In this document: piece by piece, positions 46,960-58,899 of the stretch | How the letters are laid out: each line of letters begins with the position of its first letter | Numbering within the stretch: the first letter of the stretch is position 1 | Assembly: GCA_000469685.2 (NCBI GenBank) | Contig: LS997562.1 | Coordinates: forward strand, 12,307,514-12,371,513 | Origin: Haemonchus contortus | Taxonomy: Eukaryota > Nematoda > Chromadorea > Rhabditida > Trichostrongylidae | DNA: 64,000 bases | Direction: 5' to 3' | Program-made: the position numbers and the translations under genes | The notes under the pieces: generated by a model | The model's database searches: none | Told to the model about the DNA's origin: nothing | What the model saw: only the letters and a program-made list of their open reading frames with translations

Positions 46960-48577
46960 CTTTTTCTTAGATAGTGAAAACATGATCGCACACTGAATGA
47001 TTGCATTACAGAAACTGAAGCTAGAAAGTACCAACCGCCTGACAAAGTTTCATGGATCCTGTTCATGTCACCATTGCGTATGCCACCGCTCTAAATTACC
47101 CAGTCTAAGAGAAAAAATACTCGAAGGGGAAATTTGACTGGCATCGTGGATTGGTACCAAGTTTCGCCTATTCCACCCGACTAAAGATCCGAATTCAAAA
47201 CGAAAACGCCGTACCTTTAGCGAACAAGATGGTTCTGTCTTGTCTCCTCTAACAGTGTTACAAATCACAGATATATCGAAACGATCGTACTGCATTGAAC
47301 GGAGCACAATGGATTTATACTGAGGATTTCTTTTCTTCTCATTTTCTGCGAGTAGAGAGCTAAACAAAGCAACAAATCAGAAGACGTCAGCTAATGCTTG
47401 TGAGCTACAACTGCAATGTTGCACAGATTTTCACTTGAAGAGCTGTGCAGCTATGTTTTGAACATCAGTCCGATTGCCTGCTGATGCCGGGCTCCTCCCC
47501 CTCTTGTGTTGAAGATGAGCCGCTGCATTATTCTCTCCCTAGAACCACTCTTTCAGAGGCAATTGTCGAATCCTGGGGGCAACCGGGTAAATCCTCTCTC
47601 CTTCTTCGGGTCTGACTCCCCCCACCTACCCCCTCCCCCCCCCCCCCCCTCTAGGGGCTCTTCGTTCATTGCCAACTTTGTCATCATTAATATCATCTGC
47701 TGGTTGAGATAATAGGGCAGTTAATCTGGATAAGATAATCTGGAGGTAAATATAGGAACAATCCTTGTCGTGATCGGAACAATTGAATCGTGGTGCACGG
47801 ATATTATTGTCAAGCACCATATTTTCGTAATTGGTTACAACTAACAACTTCCCATCAAGCTCTTAAGGGCTTCTCAGATAGCGACTCTTAGAGTTGGATC
47901 ACAGATCACCAAATTTGGGCGGGATTCTGTGCACCTTTTCAGAGTGAAAGTCAAGCGCTGATGCTGCTGTTTAGTGTTGCGAGGCTGTGACGGCATTTCC
48001 CATCATCCCTACATAGCATTGGGCCATTTCAGCAATTTCTGCAGAGCTGCTTTGCCATGGCAGGCGTTGAACCTTCGGCACAAAGGTGTGTACGGGCCTA
48101 TGCTCATGGACATTCGCCTGTCCCTGTTCTGAATCACTAATAGATGGTATCTGTCAAGCATCAAGCTTTGGACCTCGGTCAGCCAACTAGTAATCAGCGA
48201 AGAAATAGGGTGTGACTGCGCTTTGTATGGTTTTCTTAAAAATATTATAAAAAAGTAAAATCGAGAACAATGGTTGTTTTAGACTTTGTGAACATCTCGA
48301 ACTTTTTCGACCTAACTTTCTTTCGAAAAAATGCGATATCGATTTGCAACATACCACTGTCAACAATTTGTTGCCAACAATTAAACAGGGAATGCTCCGC
48401 CGCAAAAAGTTCTGCGGTGAAGTTCGTCCGAAGTTCTTCTCCGAAATCTTCCAGATAATCATATTTCTTGCCCGCAAGGTGGCTGCTGAGAGATGAGAAT
48501 GTGGTGGTTGGTAAGAGGTAGATCAGAGCTGCATGGAGGGTGCGATAGCGTTTCTCTGTAGGTTTCACGATCTCGAG
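46960..48577 (-). CDS. Unrecognised multi-exon gene (three exons phase-consistent)
   Basis: Minus-strand exons are 48355-48577 (acceptor ending CATAG, donor ACAGTG/gtatgt, 74 codons plus one base), 47215-47345 (acceptor CTCTACTCGCAG, donor CTAAAG/gtacgg, two bases plus 43 codons) and 46960-46992 (acceptor AATCATTCAG, donor AAAAAG/gtttgc, 11 codons). The one base left by the first exon joins the two bases of the second to give Glu, and the third follows in phase 0. The translation includes YDYLEDFGEELRTNFTAELF, SIVLRSMQYDRFDISVICNT and CAIMFSLSKKK. I recognise no domain. Exons before and after are not established. Introns are 1009 and 222 bp. Confidence 0.55.
47635..47649 (+). repeat. Poly-C run, 15 bases
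   Basis: A run of 15 C lies within a C-rich stretch, in the long intron of the minus-strand gene candidate. Confidence 0.95.
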
Positions 48578-48724
48578 CTATGTCGTCGTCGAGACATGTG
48601 GTATTGCAATTTCACAGATCAGGTATTCGTTGTCAAGTTCCAGAGAGATTAATTGGAACTGCATGCCAAGTTCGTAGTTGAATGCAGTAGGTATCGCACG
48701 TAACCGTAGCATTGGGAGGTATAG

Positions 48725-49188
48725 TGTATATACGCCGCAAACGTTCCATCAGAAGCATGGCATGACTTTCCCACTCAACGGATCTGATCCCGCAGCCGAT
48801 TCAACCCTTTCTGATGCACCCAGCCAGTTGACCCGGTCTGCGCCTACAGTTCACGTAAGTGCATCACTTTTTACCTTGTGAAATTTTGGAGGGGGATTTA
48901 AAAAATAAGAACAAATTGTCAAGACAACATATTTAACGATAAGCAAGCCATGACAGTCAGCCAACACCTGCTTCGGCTGGAGAAAGGGGAAAGCACGTGC
49001 ATTTTCCCTCGCAACAGCCGATTCCTTGCAACAGCCGAAAAAGATCAGCACCTGTAATATTTTGTTTTGAGGAGGAGGAAAAGTGCTTACTTCATGCAGA
49101 TGAGATGTGCTCTCTTAGGCAGCGCAATTCGTCCTCGTCCATCATCTTTGTCAAAATTGTACTGTTTCATCGGATGGCGAAGTTCTAG
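48725..49188 (+). CDS. Possible two-exon 3' end of an unassigned gene
   Basis: Exon 48725-48854 (acceptor GGTATAG, donor GTTCAC/gtaagt) contains TFHQKHGMTFPLNGSDPAAD and a Ser/Thr-rich tail. It joins in phase 0 to 49018-49188 (acceptor CCTCGCAACAG), which reads PIPCNSRKRSAPVIFCFEEE and ends at TAG. AATAAT follows 26 bp after the stop. The gene would be convergent or divergent with the minus-strand gene just to its left. No family is recognised. Confidence 0.4.
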
Positions 49189-50413
49189 CACCCTCAAAAA
49201 TTTTTTTGAATAATCAATTTCCACCTAAACGCTCAGGACCGGATTCAGGGGCTCGAGCTTAATCACTGAGGTTAGAGATACCTCGTAATGGTGACGATCA
49301 CATAACGATCGAATCGCATTAGCCGTACCAGCCGGGTGTGGTGCGATTCACGCGCCAATATAATGAGGTCATCGGCTAAAACGCGCTAAAACATCATTCC
49401 TACCATCATAACGGAAGAAATAAGAGCTTATAAGTAGAATAAGTAAAGAAATGAGCAAATATGCACGTTTACAGAAGGGTTGCGTTTTCTAGGATCTAAA
49501 AATTTGAGGTTGTTCTTGTTTTGAACGTTTGACAAGTAAATTGTTGACCTATGAGGTGAATTCACAGCTTCGAAAGGGCTTTTTCGCCATAGTAAAGAGA
49601 TTTGCTCTATTCATGGTGAAGCCGTGGACTGCTGCAAATTTATTTGATCCATCTCAACAGGAAGGTACTGAAACGATGCTGCGTGCGCGAAGAGCTCTAA
49701 TGGAGTCACGCGTGAATCGCGCGCACCCCGTACCAGCCGCCCCTAGTACACTTATATAATGCGAGTCGCAGGTCACTGCACAATACCGTGAATCGTATAT
49801 CATTATTCTTTGGTTCGACCAGTTCCTATCGTGTTTCGAGCTCCTCTTCTCCAGTGCTTAAGGAAACTGCAGCATTTTGAAGATGTTCCAGTTAGTTTTT
49901 GATATTTTCGCCACGCAAGACCGACTATAGACCCGTGACCGATTTTTTACCTATTTCGAGCACTCTGGAAGAGGTACTGATGGAGGTGACATTTTCACTG
50001 AAGGCTTACCGTGAAGCGATGGCTCTCACTACTGCAGTGGTACGTTTTAGAGTTAACTTTTCGCCTTGCGCTGAATCGCTGAAGGTACACAGAATAAAAG
50101 CGACCACTCGCTTCTCTGTTTGTTCATTTGATTGAACGGATCTTCAATGAATGACAAGGTGAAGCAAGGAAAGGGATGAAAACTGGCGAAAACGTACGAA
50201 TGATGGCAAAAAGTCATTGATACGGATCTGATAAGGTGCTAAAATGTTGATTCAATTGCAGTAGAGTTCGAAGTCACTTGGACCTTTCTGCGTTGTCGCC
50301 TTAAGCGTAGATCACTGAGAGCTAGACTAAATTACACCGGTTCTAAGTGTAAATATTGAGTTGACGGTTATAATTATCCTACTATACATAATCGCTGAGT
50401 ATATGTGTATATA
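49189..50413. other. Anonymous DNA
   Basis: Two related short motifs (CCGTACCAGCCGGG near 49325 and CCCCGTACCAGCCGCC near 49725) suggest an eroded repeat. No coding exon is supported. Confidence 0.35.
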
Positions 50414-50921
50414 CAGTCGCGCTCAAAAGTATTCGGCCAACATTCACTTGCCGTAACATTTTTCCCAGTGAAGCAAATCGCATGACATTTTGATTTGTTG
50501 AAAAGAAGCATATCTCACACTATCCAACACTATTTGACTGCAAAGCAGCAATGTCCTCATAATAAGGGGAAGGCGTTTGTAAACTATGCTGAAATCACGT
50601 TTGTGACGTCTGCAGTTAGTCCGACCCTATGTACGTTTTTCTTCTCTTCTGGATTCGACATTAGTGCTCGTACACTTAAGACATGGCAAAAAGGAAAAGA
50701 CTCTTAGAACGACCACCATTCGTATTTCCAGTTGATTTGATGTTCAAGCCCTTTCGGATATCTGGAACATGATCAGATTGCAGGTTAATGGTGGTAAATA
50801 TTCACACTACATCGATGCTACACATATTGGAATTTCACTTGATTAGGTCCAGTAGGAAAGAAGTTACGACTGAAAATTATAACTGAAGAAGCATTTCGCC
50901 GAATACTTCTGAGCACTCTTG
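50414..50921 (-). mobile_element. Tc1/mariner-type MITE, copy 3 (inverted orientation)
   Basis: The ends CAGTCGCGCTCAAAAGTATT and AATACTTCTGAGCACTCTTG are inverted repeats with a few mismatches, and TA flanks both sides. The interior is the reverse complement of copy 1, with CCAACACTATTTGACTGCAA on the plus strand. Length is 508 bp. Confidence 0.9.
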
Positions 50922-50953
50922 TATACCACTGAAACACACTTATTGGGCGTTAA

Positions 50954-51192
50954 CCCTTTGACGACATTGGCACCCACCGGTGGGTGTCACTATGACTGGC
51001 GAATGGAACATTAACACCCAATTTTGGGTGCCAACATACTTTCTTGTTTCCTATCAATCACTAAATTAAGTAAGCCAGTGAAAGAATTATCCCCTGGGAC
51101 ATCACCCATAGGTGGGTGCCTGTCGCGCGCGAAAGGAGGGGAGCGAGGTCCTATGAGCGCGTCACAACGAAATTCGCATTGTCGTCAAAGGG
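50954..51192. mobile_element. piggyBac-like MITE, 239 bp
   Basis: The TIR is CCCTTTGACGACA at both ends, perfect over 13 bp, and TTAA flanks each end (50950-50953 and 51193-51196). That target and the CCC start are the piggyBac signature. The interior holds three short palindromes built on CACCC/GGGTG. Confidence 0.88.
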
Positions 51193-51379
51193 TTAATTAC
51201 CAGTCGTCTGAATCTCACTTCTTGTAGATTCCATGAAGTAGGCACCTTCCGGGGTTTCAATAATGACTGGCGGAAGGCTCTTTCGATGTTTTGCTGTCGG
51301 GATCGGGTGCCGTATCGTTCCTCATCGACGTTATGGTAAGCCGAATTTTGGAAGGGAGATCGAAGGGACAAAGAATCCG

Positions 51380-52140
51380 TCATGCTAAAGATGTTAGGTA
51401 GGGAGGTAAACGTAGCTGTCGAAGAGCAGAGTAGAAGTCGTAGATAACTTTCTCCATTGCCCTTCGGGATGCAGTAGCAGTTTTATCAGGACTACGAAGG
51501 GAAGTCATCTTGGGTTCATAGTTGACGAAGCTCCGACGGGCTTTGCGAATCTTTTCTCTACGTCGGCGGCTTAAGTCAAAACCGCTGCTCATCTCTCTTC
51601 CAGATCTTCGCTTATCGCTTCTCTGCATAGCTTAGCAATTTCGGACGTTAGCTGATTATTGCCTGATTAACTAGCGCGATTCCACGCTGGCGTATCATCT
51701 CGACAGTCTTTGAGGAGAGACGTTTCTTGACATCTTTGAGTCTCTCAGCTTTCCTGGCACTACCGTGAAGATGGCGTAGCGGTCGTATTCTTCATCGATG
51801 TTGTCGCTGACGGAATATTCATACGAACTCGCCAATGGGACGAAGTGATCCCATTGACAACAGCCTTAGAGCCTCGTTTCCTGAACTTCGAAGCTCTCTC
51901 CCCGTGCATTGAGACGGAATCTAGCGCGGAGGAGACGATGGTCTGATCCCGTGTAGAACTTCGGAACAACAGTGCCGTCAGTCAGGCGGAATTTTCGATT
52001 GACGACGATGTGATCTATCTCATTACAGAACTGCCCACCAGGTGACTCATATGTCAATAGGGAATTAGAGCGCTTCTGCAACTGCGAAGAGGTGGGTGAT
52101 GGGTGAAACGTGCAGCGTGTGAGCACCCTCATTTAAGGCA
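51380..52140 (-). pseudogene. RTE fragment (endonuclease C-terminus and linker)
   Basis: The minus strand reads ESPGGQFCNEIDHIVVNRKF, then [14 protein letters not shown]. After frameshifts it continues [20 protein letters not shown] and [15 protein letters not shown]. It aligns with about residues 190-430 of the 31.5-kb ORF. The endonuclease SDH triad is intact here. The 5' part and the whole reverse transcriptase domain are missing. Confidence 0.85.
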
Positions 52141-52319
52141 TCACTTTGTTATCTCATATCTGAAGCATGGGATGCATTTCAATGCCTCATTACGGCATCG
52201 GGTTGTTGGGATAAGGGGTCATCCCTCTTGAGGTCAAAAAAAAAATCCCACAAAACAATCGTTTTCAATACTACTTACAAGGGAAGGATGCTTGGTCGCA
52301 ATGGCCATTCAAGATAAGA

Positions 52320-52440
52320 TGTATGCACGCCGTAGGTGGTTTTGAACACTGGTCTCAAATCTGCGTTCCAAATCAGCGAACGATTTTTGGGAACAAGGTT
52401 ACGGAACCGATGCCTGCCAATATTATACCACTGTGCGGAA
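52320..52440. repeat. Dispersed repeat, inverted relative to 54470-54565
   Basis: GTTTTGAACACTGGTCT..CGATTTTTGGGAACAAGGTTAC..ACCGATGCC recurs in reverse complement at 54470-54565 with about 80% identity. No element type is assigned. Confidence 0.6.
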
Positions 52441-52469
52441 AACTTAATATAATCCGCCAAAGCCTACAG

Positions 52470-52545
52470 CTGTGCAACGGTGGAGCAGCTGGTAGGATGG
52501 TGGCCTGAAGGGCATAGCATCGAAGTTCAGGTCCTTGATGCATGC
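52470..52545 (+). repeat. tRNA-like (possible SINE head), degenerate
   Basis: TGGAGCAGCTGG resembles a polymerase III A box. AGTTCAGGTCC, about 32 bp later, resembles a B box with three mismatches. It is too decayed for a tRNA gene. Confidence 0.3.
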
Positions 52546-52945
52546 GCTAGTTTTGCACTTTCGCAAAATGCAACTCGAGCACTTGCTGAATATTTTTTTC
52601 AATATCCGAAATCTACAGAGCTTCCTAACATATTAGCAACGAAGGTGTTACAAGGAGAGTTTGTCACGCCCTTCGTTGACCAAATAAGGGTGAAGCTCCA
52701 CTCGCGTAAAAAATTTTCAGCCTTTGCTCAAAATGGGCGTCAGATGCTTCAAAGAGAGAGGTGCTCAACGATTCAACGCATCAAACGCTCTTTAACATCT
52801 TACAAGTGGAAAATTCTGACAGAGGTGGTGTCATCGTGTTCGTTAGTGGACTTTCGTTCATACAGCTCAACGTAGGCACCATCCTACTTACTAAAAAGCG
52901 TTTCGTCTGTCGTCTGCCTGTATGTCACGAAATTCCTTAGCTTTT

Positions 52946-53570
52946 TTGGATTTGCGCGGAGAGACCGGGTCAAGCGTGGGATTTGTGGGCCGTGTCCCGA
53001 GAAGTATAAAGCACACACCAGCTCGGCGGAGCCCTGCCCACAGTGGGCGTGGCGTGCATCGAAATGAACTGCGGCTTACAAATTGGGGTTTAAAGGTAGC
53101 TAGAAGTGTGCATTGGTAAGTTAGATCGAAATGGGAAGACCCACCCCTGATAGCGTTCTCCAAAAATGCAATGATTTATGAAACATTTACAACTCGGTTT
53201 GGAGAGAACCAACAGGGCAGGAAAACGTTGTTGTGGAAGAATGGGCGGAGCATGCCTCGAAGCTCACATCCCTTCTTACATTTATATACGAAAATTCATA
53301 CCTTCGGTTCCCATAGATTTAGTGAGTTCAAATGTGGTAGGAGTACAGGCGACATGACGGGAACACTTATGGTAGGTGGCAGAACCGGACTCCGCCCACA
53401 TGGGGCGGGGTTAGAGCGGAAACTCATAGATCCTGTCTCAGTGGAACTAGGGCGTTCACATTTTGTAGGAGCGCAGGTGACAGGATGGGAACACTTATTG
53501 TGGGTGGCAGGAGACTCCGCCCACAGGAGGCGGGGTTTGAGCGGAAACTTATAAATCCGATAAAGGTCTA
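52946..53570 (+). repeat. GC-box repeat family, mixed copy
   Basis: The first half has CTGCCCACAGTGGGCGTGGC like the 37.3-kb subfamily. The second half has the GGTAGGAGTACAGGCGACA, GGGAACACTTATGGTAGGTG and CGCCCACATGGGGCGGGG units of the other subfamily. One copy thus links the two subfamilies. Confidence 0.7.
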
Positions 53571-55559
53571 TGATGAAAATCAGCCCATGTGGCTTTGTTC
53601 CTCATGACTGGTGCCCCTAGCGCACGCGACAGCTTGCGTGGCCGCCCGCCTGGTCTACGGAGGAGTGATAAAAGTTTTTCAACCATACTTTTTTATGCTA
53701 TGTAAACAAGCACGTCACCCCTGTAAGCAAGACGAGTCTGTGAAAAGCGAACACAATGAGCATCTGCGACAGTGATGATCCATGATAACAGCGACGATGG
53801 ACCCATAAAACCGATTTCGATTCCGGACTTTCGATTACGGACTTCGCACGTTCGTGGAGATTCTCAAGCAAATCTTCAATTTTGTGAGCTGGCCGCTGAG
53901 CATCAGTTTTATGGCGCTGGTAGTAGTCTATAGCTTTCTACAGTTCAAGTGCCAAAAGGAGCCGCACTTTCTTGTGTATGAACAACAAGTTTTATTATTT
54001 ACTGTTCTACTGCACTTTTTTTAAGGACGTCAGTCAATTTGTACCAGCGCTTCGGAAGTGAGGACAGTTTCCTCGAATGTGAGACCGCATCCCCTCTAAA
54101 GAGGGCGCTCTAGTCAAAAGATCACCCCCATTGACTTTACCGCAAGTGCAGAGAGCTGCCGAGAATTTTGAAACATTATCTTGAGTGTCAGGGGTAGAGA
54201 GACGTTTCCGTCAGTGATAGTAAAAAATTCATTTGATCACACTTCTCCTTAATTCTAAAATGTCAGAGAGCTAGATGACGGATATCGAGCAAAAAACTTT
54301 TAGCAAGCGTTTAGGACGCATTCCGCGGAAGATCAAATTGAGCGCATACATCAACGATCCAAACCTAGATGCCATGAGAACCAGTCTACCATCCATCCTG
54401 CTGCGCCACCGATGCACAGCTGCGAGCTCTGTTGGATTCGTAGGCGAAGGTACAGTGGAATAACACAGAGAGGCATCGGTTACGTAACTTTGTTCCCGAA
54501 ATCGTTGTAGATTTGGATCGCAGATCAGCGTTCAAAACTATCTACGACGGTGTACATCTCACCCTGAATAGACATTGCGACTGAGTATTCTTCCCTGTTA
54601 AAGTCGTACAGTTCGTCGGGGCTGCAGGTGGTGAATGGGAGCCATATTTAGTGAACACTTCATGAAAAACGCAAAATACTTCACGAATCAAGGATGCAAA
54701 CTTTCATGCCGATTCTGTGGGCTCACCACCCTACGCAGTCCCTTCTGACTCAACGCGTGGCAGAACACCATGTTATAAATATGCGAACTACTACATTGAC
54801 AGCAATGGCCTGCCGCACGCCTTTGGAGGAAACAAGGGTGAAGCTCGATTTTACTCCCAGCGAAACTAGGTCAAGTAGATTTTCCTGGGCTGCGGGCTCC
54901 TTTTTATTATATAAGCAGCTCTGTAATCATTTCATTGGTCATCCGTTAGTCGTTCCGAGTGGTGTGCGAGCAAATGTTCCCTTCATCTTGAGTAAAACCT
55001 TAGAGCAACACAACTCAAGCTGGATTTCAAGCGGGAGAGTGGGCTGTTTCTTTCAGAGCACTAGGATTAAATCAAATCGAAATTTCTGTTCGTATGTGAC
55101 TTTATTCTTCGAACGTACCACCTGACAATAAGCTTCGTGCCCCTTGAATGGTACCTTTTCAAATATCGATAAATACTCACAAACTGTCAATAAGTTCTTT
55201 TGAGCCACGTGGACAACCGTTGTCCTTTTTACTCGGATGCAGCAAAGTTGAGATGAAACCACTTTCCCAGAAGTCCTTGTCTCCTATGGTGAAGCCGAAG
55301 CTCTTAGAGTGGTTGTGAGAGCGAACGGCAGAATCGAAGAAGTCCCTGGAAAAGTACACTAACATTTGCGATACATACCCTACAGGAAAGGTGTCACCAG
55401 AGGCGAAAAGACGAGTGTATGCTGCAGCTTTCTCTCCTATGATACACTGCACTTTCTTTGGCATGTTAGGCAAAACCCGTTTGGTTTGAGACAATTGCAC
55501 TGGAAAGAAAAGGCCCTCAATGGAATAGGACTGCGCCTCACTGCTAATATAAACAACGC
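53571..55559. other. Mostly anonymous DNA
   Basis: It contains the second copy of the dispersed repeat (54470-54565). A 143-codon plus-strand frame at 54694-55125 has no motif. Confidence 0.35.
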
Positions 55560-56350
55560 GCTAAGTGTGGTTGTTGGTTTGTCTGTGTGTGTGTTTGACC
55601 GGAAATTCATCACTCCGGTTCCTGTGAACCTAGAGAGTTCAAATTTGGTAGGAGTATAGGCGGCAGGAGCTCAAATTCGGCAGGAGTTTAGGTGGGAACA
55701 CTTATGGTGGGTGGTAGGACTAGACTCCGCGCACAGGAGGCGGGGTTTTTGCGGAAAGTCATAACTTCTGTCCCCGTGGACCTAGAGCTTCCAAATTTGG
55801 TAGGGGCACCCCAGATAGGATTGGAACTATCACGGTGGATGAAAGGATCGGACTCCTCCCACAGGGGCGAGGTTCGAGAGGAAACCATAGTTCCTGTTCC
55901 CGTGAACCTAGAGCACTTGAATTTGATGGGTGTGCAGGCGGCAGGATCGAAACACTCATGTTGAGTGAGAGAACCGGACTCCGCCCACAAGGGTTTGTTG
56001 ATGGGTGTGCAGGCGGCAGGATTGAAACACTTATGGTGGGTGGCGGGACCGGAATCCGCCCACAGTGGCCCAGTGGGCGGGTTTAAGGAAAATCATAATT
56101 CCTATCCCCGTAACCTACAGCGTTCAAACTTGGTAGGAGTGCAGGCGGCGGGACAGCAACATTTATGGTGGGTCGTAAGGCCGAACACCACCCACACCAA
56201 TTTTTCGTACAAACCCCGTGAGGCGGGGTTCGTACGAAAAATTTGAATCTGGATCGAGAGCGCTCATATTCGATCGAAATACGGGTGGCAGGATGGGAGC
56301 ACCTACGTCGGGCGGCAGGACTTAACTCGGCTCACAGGCGTGGGAAAAAA
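55560..56350 (+). repeat. GC-box repeat family, longest array (about seven units)
   Basis: The leader GTTTGTCTGTGTGTGTGTTT is followed by GACCGGAAATTCATCACTCC. Repeated units follow, each with CCTAGAG-TTCAAATTTGG, GGCGGCAGGA, CACTTATGGTGGGTGG and CCGCCCACAGG-GGCGGGGT. Unit length is about 120-135 bp, with deletions. Short palindromes recur in each unit (CCGCCC..GGGCGG). Confidence 0.75.
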
Positions 56351-56736
56351 TGTTAATTCAGACTTGAAGCGAAATTTTGAAGTCAAGGTTGAATAAGTAG
56401 CAAATAAATTGGGTTACTCAAACACACTGAACCTAAGATTTGTTCGTGGCGGGCGGACGCCCCACGCTCGACCTGTGTTGGGTGTTTGTGATGGGAAGGC
56501 TCCAAATCTGAAAAGTGCAGGCAGAGAGGCCATTTTAACACGAGAAGGAGGGAAGGCCGGCGTTAGCCGGGCGAGCCGATTGATAAGTGAACATTCGCAC
56601 TGCCCAAGGGAAACACATTCTTGCGGAATTTACGAACACGGTCCTACACGTGTGTCGTAAATTTGCAGTCAACTTTGAAACAACAAACCACTCGTTTTTT
56701 CCATTCTATTTCCTATTCACTGCACCCGTATACATA

Positions 56737-57234
56737 CAGTAGCGCTCAAGTCTTCGGTGAAATGGTTCTTCAGCATACTTTTCAGTTTCATTCATAACTC
56801 CTTTCCTAGTGGACATAATCATGCGAAATTTCTATATTTGGAGCATGGATGTATTGTTAATATTTACCACTACTAACCTGCAATCTGATCATGTTCCAGA
56901 TATTCCTGAGGGCAGGAACTCAAAATCGACTGAAAATACAGATGACGGGCCTTCTAGAAACTTTCTTTTTGGTCATGTCTGAAGTGTACGAGCGATAATG
57001 CGGAATACAATAGATGAGAAAAACGCACATGAGGTGCGAATGAGTGGAGACGTCAACAACTTTACCTTTAGTAAAATCTGCTACCGCAGCAGCTTTGCAG
57101 TTAAATAGTGTTGGGTAGGGTGAAATATGCTCTAGTTAAACATATCCAAATTTTGCGCGATTTGGTCTACTGAGAAAAAAGTTATGAACGAAAAAGCGTC
57201 AAAGCATTTCACCGAAGACTTTTGAGCGCTACTG
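56737..57234 (+). mobile_element. Tc1/mariner-type MITE, copy 4
   Basis: Both TIRs are present (CAGTAGCGCTCAAGTCTTCG, and AGCGCTACTG at the right end) with TA flanks. Length is 498 bp. It is colinear and in the same orientation as copy 1, with a small deletion. Confidence 0.93.
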
Positions 57235-58384
57235 TATATATGCATTATTTATAGTTGAAGATGGCTTACACGTCCTCTAGCTCTGCTGGAGAGTAACTGA
57301 ACAACTGAGTAGTAGATAAATAGTGAGCATTATTTAAAACTGCACCTGAACACTTTCACATCACTCACGTACTCCTGATTATCGAAGTCAAAAATCGTAT
57401 CCATCGCCATCTTGATCTGAAGTTACAACATTGTGATTAACATAATCAAAAACATGACATACTCACTCATCTGTGTTGTGCCATTCTCAACCGCTGGTGC
57501 GCTTCATTGAGCATGTAACCATACATCGGTGATCACACTACTCACAACCCATGCCGTTAGTCTATACGATGCGCTCGCTGGAAGAGTTGTTAATCCAAGG
57601 AATGTGGAGAGTCCCCCTGTGTCTTTGTTGCTTTCTGTGGGTAAGGCTAGCTGTGTGTCTGTTATGTTATGTCACCTCAAAAAGCTGCCCGGCTTTGTCC
57701 TAACTCTGGCACGACATAAAACACGATCACTTCAGCCAGATGACCTTTGTGGGCTTCAATATCGTCTTAGTGACAGGGCGCAGACTGGAGTAGAGGTTTA
57801 GTCGCTGAGCCTTCTTCAACTCATTTTCCCCTACTTATAGTCTGCAAGAGATTAGCATGGTGGAAGCAATGATTGAGACCAGTTCTCGCGTCGTTTGAAT
57901 AGCGACTCCATGTAACAGTATCCGTTAAGACGCTGCTGCCCAACTGGCACCATTATCCTTTAATAGCTTTCACCTCCAGCTGTAGGGAGTTCAAAATTGT
58001 AATGCTTCAAGATAAGACGTTTAACACTCCCTTGAACAGGTTCGACGCCTGAGTGAAAGTAGGAATAAGGTGTTCACTCAAACAAATGTCAAAGGTTTTG
58101 AAAGCTTCTCATGAAAAGAAAGAGCATTGTGCAAAAAACTCGACGATAGTGGACAAACCAACTCGCTTCTCGTGAAGCGAGACAACCACCACCCATCAAG
58201 TCGACGCTTGATAACGAAGCGACGAATTAGCATTTCCAATTGACAGTAGTGTCAAGTGTGTTTCGAGCCCCCGTAACTTTTTTTAGGGAAGCAATTTTGC
58301 AATCCCACTTTTTATATTCGTGAACAGCATTCGAACCCTATCGTTCAACTGGTCTCCTTTCTAAATGCCATGGTAAGTGAACTA
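57235..58384. other. Anonymous DNA
   Basis: No exon, repeat or RNA gene is supported. A plus-strand 90-codon frame (57529-57801) lacks motifs. Confidence 0.4.
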
Positions 58385-58400
58385 CCCCCCCCCCCCCCCC
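58385..58400 (+). repeat. Poly-C run, 16 bases
   Basis: An uninterrupted run of C, the fifth long C or G run in the window. Confidence 0.95.
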
Positions 58401-58899
58401 TGATGAGCGTGGTCGAAGCGATCAGTTCCGTAATGGTGAGAAGAAATTCTATCGATAGCACATTGTTCGGTAGACGATTACCTACTTCGAACGATTACCG
58501 CAAAATCGATCAGCTATAGAACTGATCTACCAACAATTCCCTTTCCCTGCTATCGGACCTGTAGTTCTTCATTAGCGCGTTTGGGATCCACATGTTTTCA
58601 CATTTGAGAGGCATAATTTTCTCGAAATATCCGGACACCCTAATATATGCCTATATATAATCGAACACATATAACTTCACGTATCTCATATACAAACGTG
58701 GCCAGACAATATTAGCAAGTTATATTTAACCAGTTTGGCTATGCACTCTAACGCGGGCAGTATATGTTGACGGCCACTTATCCACGATGGAGTCATTCAG
58801 CATAATGTTGGATAATCAGAATAAGATAGTTCTCTCTAGATTCGAACGCAGAACTGCTGATAGCATCACGCTCGATATATTTGAGCACAGCTATTAGTG

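Noticed and set aside
55560..56350. CRISPR-like array
   Set aside because: Units are diverged, lack constant spacers and belong to a family dispersed over a nematode genome.
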